Source: Chryseobacterium sp. c4a (GTDB lineage: Bacteria; Bacteroidota; Bacteroidia; Flavobacteriales; Weeksellaceae). Taken from it: a DNA stretch of 64,000 bases. Under the pieces are notes generated by a model, which was given only the letters and a program-made list of their open reading frames with translations, searched no databases and was not told the DNA's origin. The stretch is taken from positions 62,001-126,000 of the forward strand of contig NZ_WXVU01000002.1 in NCBI RefSeq assembly GCF_009900745.1, read 5' to 3'. Positions 14,940 through 23,113 of the stretch are shown piece by piece. The position numbers and the translations under genes were made by a program. Positions within the stretch are counted from its first letter, which is position 1; each line of letters opens with the position of its first letter.

Positions 14940-16628
14940 ATGCGGGATAATATGTTAAATAAATATTCAAAAACATTCACACAGAACAGCGAACAGCCAG
15001 CGGCAAAAGCAATGCTATACGGGATTGGTTTTACAGAAGAGGATATGCATAAAGCACAAATCGGGATTGCAAGTATGGGATATGATGGAAATACCTGTAA
15101 CATGCACCTGAATGATTTGGCCAGAGTCGTCAAAAAAGGGACATGGGATCATGGATTAGCAGGATTGATCTTTAACACAATTGGGGTAAGCGATGGGATG
15201 AGTAACGGAACAGATGGAATGCGTTATTCACTGGTCAGCCGGGATGTAATTGCAGACAGTATCGAAGCTATTTGTGGAGCACAGTACTACGATGGGCTTA
15301 TTGCTCTACCGGGATGTGATAAAAATATGCCGGGAACCATTATCGCAATGGGAAGATTGAATAGACCTTCACTGATGGTATATGGAGGAACGATTGCCCC
15401 AGGATGCTACAAAGGAGAAACCTTGAATATCGTCTCAGCTTTTGAAGCGTTGGGAAAGAAAATAGCAGGTGAGATCTCAGAGGAAGATTTTGATGGTGTA
15501 GTTAAAAATTCCTGTCCTGGAGCTGGTGCATGTGGTGGAATGTATACCGCAAATACAATGGCTTCTGCAATAGAAGCTCTAGGGATGAGTCTTCCTTACT
15601 CATCATCCAATCCGGCTCTAAGTAAAGAAAAACAAAATGAATGTCTGGAAGCGGGGCAATACCTTAAAATCCTTCTGGAAAAAGATATCAAACCTTCAGA
15701 TATCATGACAAGACACGCTTTTGAAAATGCACTCCGCCTTATTGTAGTGTTAGGAGGAAGTACCAATGCAGTTCTTCATTTCATCGCAATGGCCAAAAGT
15801 GTAGGGGTGCCTCTTACTCAGGATGATTTTCAAAAAATGAGTGATTGCACACCTATGCTTGCAGATCTTAAACCAAGCGGTAAATATCTGATGCAGGATT
15901 TACACGAGCATGGCGGAATACCTGCTGTTATGAAATATCTGCTGGAAGAAGGTTTACTGCATGGAGATTGCCTGACGGTTACCGGAAAAACATTAGCTGA
16001 AAACTTAGAAGATGTTCCGACGCTGGATTTTAATACCCAGAAAATTATAAGACCTCTATCAAATCCTATAAAACCGACCGGCCACTTGAGAATCCTGTAT
16101 GGAAACCTTGCAGAAAAAGGAAGTGTTGCTAAAATAACAGGTAAAGAAGGAGAAAGGTTTGTAGGAAAAGCCCGTGTATTTGATGGTGAGAAGAACCTCA
16201 TCAAAGGAATTGAAGACGGAACTGTACAGCATGGGGACGTGATTGTAATTCGTAATGAAGGCCCAAAAGGAGCTCCTGGAATGCCGGAAATGCTGAAACC
16301 TACCAGCGCTTTAATAGGAGCAGGACTGGGAAGCAGTGTTGCTTTGATTACTGATGGAAGATTCAGTGGCGGAACTCATGGTTTTGTAGTGGGACATATC
16401 ACTCCTGAAGCTCATGAAGGCGGTTTGATCGCTTTTGTAGAAAATGATGACCTTATTGAAATAGATGCGGTAAATAACACCATCCAGCTTAAAGTTTCAG
16501 AGGAAGAAATCAAAAAAAGAAAGGAAGGTTGGCAGAAACCTGCCCTAAAAGTTAAGAAAGGATTGCTTTATAAATATGCGTTAACGGTGTCATCGGCTGC
16601 TGAAGGCTGTGTAACGGATGAAATTTAA
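14940..16628 (+). CDS. ilvD: dihydroxy-acid dehydratase
   Basis: The 562-residue Fe-S enzyme dehydrates 2,3-dihydroxy-3-methylbutanoate (or the ethyl analogue) to the 2-oxo acid. Cluster ligands are visible in [18 protein letters not shown] and [14 protein letters not shown]. The C-terminal segment [21 protein letters not shown] is interrupted here only for length: the key block [11 protein letters not shown] is intact. ATG 14952 (MLNKYSKTF) is an equally plausible start. It follows ilvE in the operon and is 11 bp from ilvB. Confidence 0.96.
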   Translation: MRDNMLNKYSKTFTQNSEQPAAKAMLYGIGFTEEDMHKAQIGIASMGYDGNTCNMHLNDLARVVKKGTWDHGLAGLIFNTIGVSDGMSNGTDGMRYSLVSRDVIADSIEAICGAQYYDGLIALPGCDKNMPGTIIAMGRLNRPSLMVYGGTIAPGCYKGETLNIVSAFEALGKKIAGEISEEDFDGVVKNSCPGAGACGGMYTANTMASAIEALGMSLPYSSSNPALSKEKQNECLEAGQYLKILLEKDIKPSDIMTRHAFENALRLIVVLGGSTNAVLHFIAMAKSVGVPLTQDDFQKMSDCTPMLADLKPSGKYLMQDLHEHGGIPAVMKYLLEEGLLHGDCLTVTGKTLAENLEDVPTLDFNTQKIIRPLSNPIKPTGHLRILYGNLAEKGSVAKITGKEGERFVGKARVFDGEKNLIKGIEDGTVQHGDVIVIRNEGPKGAPGMPEMLKPTSALIGAGLGSSVALITDGRFSGGTHGFVVGHITPEAHEGGLIAFVENDDLIEIDAVNNTIQLKVSEEEIKKRKEGWQKPALKVKKGLLYKYALTVSSAAEGCVTDEI

Positions 16629-16639
16629 AATCAAACATC

Positions 16640-18358
16640 ATGAAGAATTTAAATCTTTCAACAGAAAAAGAACTTAGCGGAAGCCGGATTATCCTTGAGG
16701 CATTTCTTCAGGAGGGTGTGAAAACGGTTTTCGGGTATCCAGGAGGTGCTATTATTCCTATTTATGATGCACTTTATGACTATAAAGAACAGCTGGAACA
16801 TATTCTTGTTCGCCACGAGCAGGCCGCTGTACATGCAGCACAAGGATTAGCAAGAGTATCCGGGGAAGTAGGTGTAGTGATGGCAACCAGTGGCCCCGGA
16901 GCCACCAATCTTGTAACAGGACTGGCAGATGCGTTGTTGGATAATACTCCAATTGTATGCATCACGGGGCAGGTATTTGAACACCTTTTGGGAACAGATG
17001 CCTTTCAGGAAATCGATGTGATGAATATTACCAGTCCGGTTACCAAGTGGAATTATCAGGTGACAGATGCCAATGAGCTTCCTGAAGTCTTAGCTAAAGC
17101 CTTTTATATTGCCAGATCGGGACGACCGGGGCCTGTACTTATAGATATTACAAAAAATGCACAACTACAAAAAGTATCCTATAAAGGATATGTATCCTGT
17201 CAGTCTCTGAGAAGCTATAAACCTGATCCAGCTCCCTCTTTGGAGGCTATTGAGAAAGCTGCAGAATTCATTAATAATGCAGAACGTCCCTTCATTATTG
17301 CAGGACAGGGAATTATGCTGGGGAAAGCAGAGACAGAATTTATAGAGTTTGCAGAAAAGTCAGGAATTCCGGTAGCATGGACTGCTCTTGGAATGGGAGC
17401 ACTTCCTACAGATCATCCACAAGCAGTAGGAATGGTAGGAATGCACGGAAACTATGGCCCTAATATTCTTACCAACCAATGTGATACTTTGATTGCCGTA
17501 GGAATGCGCTTTGATGATCGTGTGACCGGAAGGCTGGATCAATATGCTAAACAGGCCAAGATCATTCATCTGGATATTGATAAAGCAGAAATCAATAAAA
17601 ATGTAAAAGTGGATGCTCCGGTTCTGGGAAATTGCAAAGAGACCTTACCACTTCTTACCAAACAGATTAAAAATAGAGAATACCCGGAATGGCATCAAAA
17701 ATTCAAAAATTGTCTGGAGACGGAAAGTATTAATCTGATTAACGATGAGTTATATCCGAATGAAGGAGAAATCACTATGGGAGAAGTGATCAGGCATCTT
17801 AATGAAACAACGAAGGGAAAAGCGGTTATTGTAACAGATGTGGGACAACATCAGATGATAACCTGCCGATATTCAAAATTTAAACATCCTCGAACTAATA
17901 TTACCAGTGGTGGATTGGGAACCATGGGATTTTGTCTTCCTGCAGCAATAGGAGCTGCTTATGGAGAAACAGGATTTCCAGTTATAGCAGTGATGGGAGA
18001 CGGAGGGGCGCAAATGAATATTCAGGAGTTAGGTACCATCATGCAATATCATCCTGAAGTTAAAATTTTAATTCTGAACAATAGCTATCTGGGAATGGTA
18101 AGACAGTGGCAGGAATTGTTTCATGAGGAGCGTTATTCTTCTGTAGATATTCAGAGTCCGGAATTTGTACAGGTGGCAAAAGGATATCATATTCCTGGAA
18201 GAAAAATAACCCAAAGACAAGATCTCAAAGAGGCTATTGATGAAATGCTTGCTCATCAAGGGGCATTTTTACTGGAAGTGATGACCGGGAAAAAACATAA
18301 CGTATTTCCAATGATTCCACAGGGAAAAAGTGTTTCAGAGATCGTATTGAACCAATAA
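16640..18358 (+). CDS. ilvB: acetolactate synthase large (catalytic) subunit
   Basis: The 572-residue ThDP enzyme condenses two pyruvate, or pyruvate with 2-oxobutanoate. The catalytic Glu lies in RHEQAAVHAAQG and the ThDP motif runs from GDGGAQMN to LILNNSYLG. The central FAD-binding domain contains GMVGMHGNYGPN and FDDRVTGRLD, which distinguish anabolic acetolactate synthase from related decarboxylases. It sits between ilvD and the small subunit gene with short gaps of 11 and 17 bp. Confidence 0.96.
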   Translation: MKNLNLSTEKELSGSRIILEAFLQEGVKTVFGYPGGAIIPIYDALYDYKEQLEHILVRHEQAAVHAAQGLARVSGEVGVVMATSGPGATNLVTGLADALLDNTPIVCITGQVFEHLLGTDAFQEIDVMNITSPVTKWNYQVTDANELPEVLAKAFYIARSGRPGPVLIDITKNAQLQKVSYKGYVSCQSLRSYKPDPAPSLEAIEKAAEFINNAERPFIIAGQGIMLGKAETEFIEFAEKSGIPVAWTALGMGALPTDHPQAVGMVGMHGNYGPNILTNQCDTLIAVGMRFDDRVTGRLDQYAKQAKIIHLDIDKAEINKNVKVDAPVLGNCKETLPLLTKQIKNREYPEWHQKFKNCLETESINLINDELYPNEGEITMGEVIRHLNETTKGKAVIVTDVGQHQMITCRYSKFKHPRTNITSGGLGTMGFCLPAAIGAAYGETGFPVIAVMGDGGAQMNIQELGTIMQYHPEVKILILNNSYLGMVRQWQELFHEERYSSVDIQSPEFVQVAKGYHIPGRKITQRQDLKEAIDEMLAHQGAFLLEVMTGKKHNVFPMIPQGKSVSEIVLNQ

Positions 18359-18375
18359 TAAATAAATATAAAAAT

Positions 18376-18657
18376 ATGAAAAAAGAACATAAAGAATATA
18401 CGATAACAGCCTATACAGAGGATTGTTTAGGATTGATCAGCAGGATCAATGCTATTTTCTCGAGAAGAAGGATTTCTATGGTAAACTTTAATATGGGGCC
18501 TGCTGAGATGGAGAACATCAGAAAGTTTGTGATCACTATTAGGGAAACGGAAGAATCTGTTCAGAAGATTACCAGACAAATGGAAAAACAAGTGGATATA
18601 CTGGAAGTTCATTATCATAAAAATCCATATTTCACAGCAATAGAATATGCTAGTTGA
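18376..18657 (+). CDS. ilvN: acetolactate synthase small subunit, ACT-only form
   Basis: The 93-residue protein is a single ACT domain (YTITAYTEDCLGLISRINAIF, with IRKFVITIRETEE following). It activates the large subunit and confers feedback inhibition by valine. It lacks the C-terminal domain of the usual 160-200-residue IlvN/IlvH and resembles the short IlvM type. No frameshift continuation was seen after the stop. A 258-bp gap with hairpins separates it from ilvC. Confidence 0.85.
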   Translation: MKKEHKEYTITAYTEDCLGLISRINAIFSRRRISMVNFNMGPAEMENIRKFVITIRETEESVQKITRQMEKQVDILEVHYHKNPYFTAIEYAS

Positions 18658-18915
18658 ATATAACCATACAATAAGTTATATGAAACCCTGAAAATAACAC
18701 TTAAGATATTTTTAAGTGACAGGTCTGATGTATATCAGGTACACTAAAGTTCTTTGAAAATCTTTGATTTTCATCTTATGTGAACTTTTTATTGGCATTA
18801 TTTGAACTTACTAAAGTGAGCTTAAATGTTGCTGTAAAATCTTTTTTGATTTCAGTATAAAAGAGATCAGTTTTTATTAATCAATATTATAAATAACAAA
18901 ATTAAATTACAGAAA
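18658..18915 (+). other. structured spacer between ilvN and ilvC
   Basis: No gene is visible. CACTTAA/TTTAAGTG forms a hairpin near 18699-18718. A nested structure pairs AAGTTC (18747-18752) with GAACTT (18782-18787) around a perfect GAAAATC-TTT-GATTTTC hairpin (18756-18772). No clear TAnnTTTG promoter or T run is present, so a processing or regulatory role is only possible. Confidence 0.4.
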
Positions 18916-19962
18916 ATGGCAAAATTAAATTTCGGAGGAGTAGAGGAAAACGTAGTAACAAGAGAAGAGTTTCCATTACAAAAAGCACAGGAAGTATTAA
19001 AGGATGAAGTAGTAGCTGTCATTGGCTATGGAGTACAAGGGCCTGGGCAAGCACTCAATCAGAAAGACAACGGAATTAATGTAATTGTAGGGCAGAGAAA
19101 GAATTCTAAATCTTGGGATAAGGCAGTTGCTGACGGATTTGTACCTGGAGAAACCTTATTTGAAATAGAAGAAGCCTTAGAAAAAGGATCAATTATATGC
19201 TACCTTTTGAGTGATGCCGCACAAATTGAATATTGGCCGAAGGTAAAACAACATCTTACTCCGGGGAAGGCATTGTATTTTTCTCATGGATTCGGAATTA
19301 CCTTTAATGAGCGTACAGGAATCGTTCCTCCGGCAGATGTAGATGTATTTTTGGTAGCTCCGAAAGGATCAGGAACTTCATTGAGAAGAATGTTCCTTCA
19401 GGATAGAGGATTAAATAGCAGTTTTGCTGTTTATCAGGATGCAACAGGAAAAGCAAGAGATAGAGTAGCTGCTCTTGGTATTGCGATAGGAAGCGGATAT
19501 TTATTCGAAACAGACTTTAAAAAAGAAGTATACAGTGACCTTGCAGGGGAAAGAGGAACATTAATGGGTGCTGTACAAGGAATATTTGCTGCACAATACG
19601 ATGTATTAAGGAAAAATGGACACAGTCCTTCTGAAGCATTTAATGAAACTGTAGAAGAACTTACCCAATCATTAATGCCATTGGTTGCAGAAAACGGAAT
19701 GGATTGGATGTATGCTAATTGTAGTACTACGGCTCAAAGAGGTGCTCTGGATTGGTGGAAACGTTTTAGAGATGCAACTTCTCCTTTATTTGAGGAATTA
19801 TATGATAATGTTGCAGCAGGAAATGAGGCGCAAAGATCTATTGACAGCAACAGCAAGCCTGATTACAGAGAAAAATTGGAAGTAGAGTTAACAGAGTTAA
19901 GAGAAAGCGAAATGTGGCAAGCAGGAAAAACTGTACGCAGCCTGAGACCTGAGAATAATTAA
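18916..19962 (+). CDS. ilvC: ketol-acid reductoisomerase, class I
   Basis: The 348-residue enzyme isomerises and reduces acetolactate to the dihydroxy acid. The nucleotide-binding fingerprint is VIGYGVQGPGQALNQKDNG. The beta2-alphaB loop reads GQRKNSKSW, with Arg and two Ser, pointing to NADPH. The knotted C-terminal domain has DLAGERGTLMGAVQG with metal-binding acidic residues and EELTQSL. It lacks the duplicated domain of class II enzymes. It is 11 bp from ilvA. Confidence 0.95.
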   Translation: MAKLNFGGVEENVVTREEFPLQKAQEVLKDEVVAVIGYGVQGPGQALNQKDNGINVIVGQRKNSKSWDKAVADGFVPGETLFEIEEALEKGSIICYLLSDAAQIEYWPKVKQHLTPGKALYFSHGFGITFNERTGIVPPADVDVFLVAPKGSGTSLRRMFLQDRGLNSSFAVYQDATGKARDRVAALGIAIGSGYLFETDFKKEVYSDLAGERGTLMGAVQGIFAAQYDVLRKNGHSPSEAFNETVEELTQSLMPLVAENGMDWMYANCSTTAQRGALDWWKRFRDATSPLFEELYDNVAAGNEAQRSIDSNSKPDYREKLEVELTELRESEMWQAGKTVRSLRPENN

Positions 19963-19973
19963 TACAAACAAAA

Positions 19974-21236
19974 ATGAGGACGGGAGAAACCTACTTATCC
20001 ATGTTGGATAACGTTTATAAAGCAGCAGAAAGACTTGAAAATGTATGTGTCAGAACCCCTTTAGCTGTTAATAGCAATTTATCAAGGGTTTATCATGCGA
20101 AAATACACTTTAAAAGAGAAGACCTTCAACGAGTAAGATCTTACAAAATCAGAGGAGCATACAATAAAATGGCAACAATGTCTCATGAAGAATTATCCAG
20201 AGGAATTGTTTGTGCCAGTGCCGGTAACCATGCTCAGGGAGTAGCTTTTGCATGTAATACGATGAAAGTGAAAGGAACTATTTTTATGCCTTTGCCAACA
20301 CCGGGACAAAAACTGGAGCAAGTGAAAATGTTTGGTGGTGATTATATTGATATCGTTTTATTGGGCGATACCTTCGATGAAGCAAAAGAAGCAGCGATGA
20401 GGTTTTGTAATGAGCACGAAGGAATATTCATTCATCCATTTGATGATCCTGCTATTATTGAAGGACAAGCTACAACGGCATTAGAAATTCTTGAACAGGC
20501 AGAAGAGCCTATTGATTATCTCTTTGTCCCGATTGGTGGAGGTGGATTGGCAGCAGGGATTTGTACTGTATTTAAAAAACTCTCCCCTCAAACAAAAATC
20601 ATTGGAGTAGAACCTTCTGCTGCAGCCAGTATGAAAAAAGCGCTGGAAGTAGGGAAACCCGTACATCTTGAAAAAATTAGCCGCTTTGTAGACGGTGCTG
20701 CTGTACAGCAGGTAGGAAATCTTACGTTTAAACTTTGTAAAGACACACTATATGATATGGCTACGGTAGAAGAAGGGCTAGTGTGTGAAACCATTCTTTC
20801 ATTATACAACAAAGATGCTATTGTCGTAGAACCGGCAGGAGCTCTTTCGGTAGCTGCGTTGGAAAAATACAAAGATCAGATACAAGGAAAAAATGTAGTC
20901 TGTATTATCAGTGGAAGCAATAATGATATTATCCGAATGGAAGAGATCAAAGAAAAAGCTTTGCTGTATGCTAACTTAAAACATTATTTTTTAGTGAGGT
21001 TTCCGCAACGTCCCGGAGCTTTGAAAACTTTTGTTATGGAAGTATTAGGGCCTAATGATGATATTACTTTTTTTGAATATACTCAGAAAAATTCAAAAGA
21101 AAAGGGGATAGCAGTAGTAGGAATTGCATTGAAGCAAAAAGAAGATTTCACTCCGCTGATGGATAATATGAAAAAGCAGGATTTTTTTGTTAACTATCTC
21201 AACAATGATCCATCTTTGATGAATCTGCTGATTTAG
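19974..21236 (+). CDS. ilvA: threonine ammonia-lyase (threonine dehydratase)
   Basis: The 420-residue PLP enzyme deaminates threonine to 2-oxobutanoate, the first committed step to isoleucine. The PLP Lys is in RVRSYKIRGAYNKM, the phosphate-binding loop is VPIGGGGLAAG, and CASAGNHAQGVAF is the substrate loop. A single C-terminal ACT-like domain (about residues 330-410, YFLVRFPQRPGALKTF) suggests isoleucine feedback. It is the last gene of the operon; a shared terminator follows. Confidence 0.94.
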   Translation: MRTGETYLSMLDNVYKAAERLENVCVRTPLAVNSNLSRVYHAKIHFKREDLQRVRSYKIRGAYNKMATMSHEELSRGIVCASAGNHAQGVAFACNTMKVKGTIFMPLPTPGQKLEQVKMFGGDYIDIVLLGDTFDEAKEAAMRFCNEHEGIFIHPFDDPAIIEGQATTALEILEQAEEPIDYLFVPIGGGGLAAGICTVFKKLSPQTKIIGVEPSAAASMKKALEVGKPVHLEKISRFVDGAAVQQVGNLTFKLCKDTLYDMATVEEGLVCETILSLYNKDAIVVEPAGALSVAALEKYKDQIQGKNVVCIISGSNNDIIRMEEIKEKALLYANLKHYFLVRFPQRPGALKTFVMEVLGPNDDITFFEYTQKNSKEKGIAVVGIALKQKEDFTPLMDNMKKQDFFVNYLNNDPSLMNLLI

Positions 21237-21323
21237 TTGTTGTAAAGATGAATCTAAAATTTCACCCTATTTTTATTAGTCATGAATTCACTAATGATTT
21301 TATTCGTGGCATTAAAATAAGAA

Positions 21324-21353
21324 AAATCCGGCTCCCTTCAGGGAGCCGGATTT
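21324..21353. terminator. bidirectional terminator between ilvA and the M28 peptidase gene
   Basis: AAATCCGGCTCCCT and AGGGAGCCGGATTT form a perfect 14-bp stem with a two-base loop between convergent genes. Confidence 0.9.
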
Positions 21354-21359
21354 GGTCAT

Positions 21360-22829
21360 TTATCTTTCAAGAGTAAAATTTGAAATCACTTTCGGACGTT
21401 CAGCCTCATTGGCTACCTTCCAGGATGTTCTGTACATCCATTCTGTCATTTTATATAACTTCTTGTAGTTGATGTTTTCAGATTCATCTTGTGGAGTGTG
21501 GTATTGATCATGCAGTACACTGGTGAAAAATACAGCAGGAATTCCGATTTTAGCATAAGGAAGATGATCACTTCTGAAATAAAAATATTCCGCATGATTC
21601 GGCGAATCCCAGTCTTTCAAATACTTGAATTTTGTACTTTCATTATTGGCATCTTCGGCCATTTTTACAAGTTCTTCAGAGTTTTTATGAGGAGTATTTC
21701 CTCCTAATAGAGCCGCTTCATTATTATCATTTCTTCCGATCATATCTCCATTCAATACGGCTACAATATTTTCTTTGGGAACAACAGGATGAGCGGCATG
21801 CCATCTTGAACCAAGCAGCCCTCTTTCTTCTGCACCATGGAATACAAATAAGATACTTCTTTTTCCCGGTTGTTTTTTGTATGCTCTTGCCATGGACAGC
21901 ATCGCAACACAAGTACTTGCATTATCATCAGCACCATTATAAATGGTATCATTTTTTACAGGATGTCTGATTCCGTCATGATCCTGATGCCCGCTCAACA
22001 GAACATATTCTTTTTTAAGAACAGGATCTGTACCTTCAATTTTTCCAATGATATTTACAGAAGGATATTTGTATGTTTCAGTCATTAGATTAAGAGAAAG
22101 TTTAGGGTTGCTTTTTACCCAATTGGCATTTTCTCTTTTGATCCAAAGAACAGGAATATTATTGGTAATTTTTTCTCTTAATCCTTCCACGCCATAGCTG
22201 CCTCTGGTCATTTGAGGAAGTACTTCTACCCAGCTTTTTTCTGAAATATCGTCAGTAATAAAAATGATGGCTTTTGCCCCCAGTTCATTAGCTTTATTAT
22301 AATACTTTGTTCTTACAAATCCGGGATATCTTCTTACAAAAAGGGTCATGTCTTTATCGATGCTTTTGTCAGAAGCATTTACTGCCAGAACTTTTCCTTT
22401 AAGATTAAGTTTAGAAAGATCTTCAGGTTCTGTATTTCCTGCGTATACAATTTCTGCATCTACAGAAGCATTTACGGGCTCAGCCACAAGGAAATCTTTC
22501 CATAGCTTTAAATTCGTATCACCAATTTTAAGGCTGCTTTGTGGAGTCACCTGATGTCTGTACATCTCAAAAAATTGGAAAAAAGTACCATTGTCACCTG
22601 CAGGCTTCATTCCTGCTTCTTTGGCCTTATCAGCCAGCCACATCGATACTTTCAATTCATCTAAAGTTCCTGCTTCACGTCCCCAGAACTGGTCTGCAGC
22701 CAATTCATACATGTCTTTTCTAAGATCTGTTTCTTTAATGGCTGACACCAGTGGCTTTTGATAGCTTTGAGCATTTCCGATACTGAATAAAAAAAGACCC
22801 AGTAAAGAAAAAATATAATTCTTATTCAT
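21360..22829 (-). CDS. secreted M28 family zinc peptidase
   Basis: The 489-residue protein has a signal peptide (MNKNYIFSLLGLFLFSIGNAQ). A PA-like insert lies around residues 150-240. The co-catalytic zinc motifs of M28 aminopeptidases follow: SGHQDHDG, NGADDNAST, FHGAEERGLLGSRW, LNGDMIGRND and a late His in DQYHTPQDE. It should act in the periplasm or outside the cell on peptides. It follows a small unknown gene by seven bases on the same strand and shares a terminator with ilvA. Confidence 0.92.
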   Translation of the reverse strand: MNKNYIFSLLGLFLFSIGNAQSYQKPLVSAIKETDLRKDMYELAADQFWGREAGTLDELKVSMWLADKAKEAGMKPAGDNGTFFQFFEMYRHQVTPQSSLKIGDTNLKLWKDFLVAEPVNASVDAEIVYAGNTEPEDLSKLNLKGKVLAVNASDKSIDKDMTLFVRRYPGFVRTKYYNKANELGAKAIIFITDDISEKSWVEVLPQMTRGSYGVEGLREKITNNIPVLWIKRENANWVKSNPKLSLNLMTETYKYPSVNIIGKIEGTDPVLKKEYVLLSGHQDHDGIRHPVKNDTIYNGADDNASTCVAMLSMARAYKKQPGKRSILFVFHGAEERGLLGSRWHAAHPVVPKENIVAVLNGDMIGRNDNNEAALLGGNTPHKNSEELVKMAEDANNESTKFKYLKDWDSPNHAEYFYFRSDHLPYAKIGIPAVFFTSVLHDQYHTPQDESENINYKKLYKMTEWMYRTSWKVANEAERPKVISNFTLER

Positions 22830-22836
22830 TGGCTTT

Positions 22837-23073
22837 TTAATTTAGGCTTCCAAGTTTATCAGCAAACTGCTTAGAGAATTCTTTTCTGTCTTCTTCCAGT
22901 TTTTCGGTATTAGAAGGTAAAATATAGTTGAAAAGGATTTTATCTTCACCATCTAAAAATATAATCTCTTTTTCATTCCCATCGATCATCTGTGAGAAAA
23001 TGGCCCACATAGAAGTATCTTTCAATTTTAATAATTCAAAAAACGCCTCAGCTTTTATTTCTATTCTTTGCAT
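22837..23073 (-). CDS. small hypothetical protein
   Basis: The 78-residue acidic product (MQRIEIKAEAFFELLKLKDT start) has no signal peptide, membrane segment or motif I recognise. It keeps a regular spacing between the DUF5686 gene, 40 bp upstream, and the M28 peptidase gene, seven bases downstream, which supports a real gene in an operon. Function unknown. Confidence 0.65.
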   Translation of the reverse strand: MQRIEIKAEAFFELLKLKDTSMWAIFSQMIDGNEKEIIFLDGEDKILFNYILPSNTEKLEEDRKEFSKQFADKLGSLN

Positions 23074-23113
23074 GTTCTTGTATATAAATATATGTTTGAG
23101 TAATAATAAACTA

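Noticed and set aside
18655..18740. Frameshifted C-terminal half of ilvN after the stop codon
   Set aside because: None of the three frames in this stretch continues with residues like the IlvN C-terminal domain.
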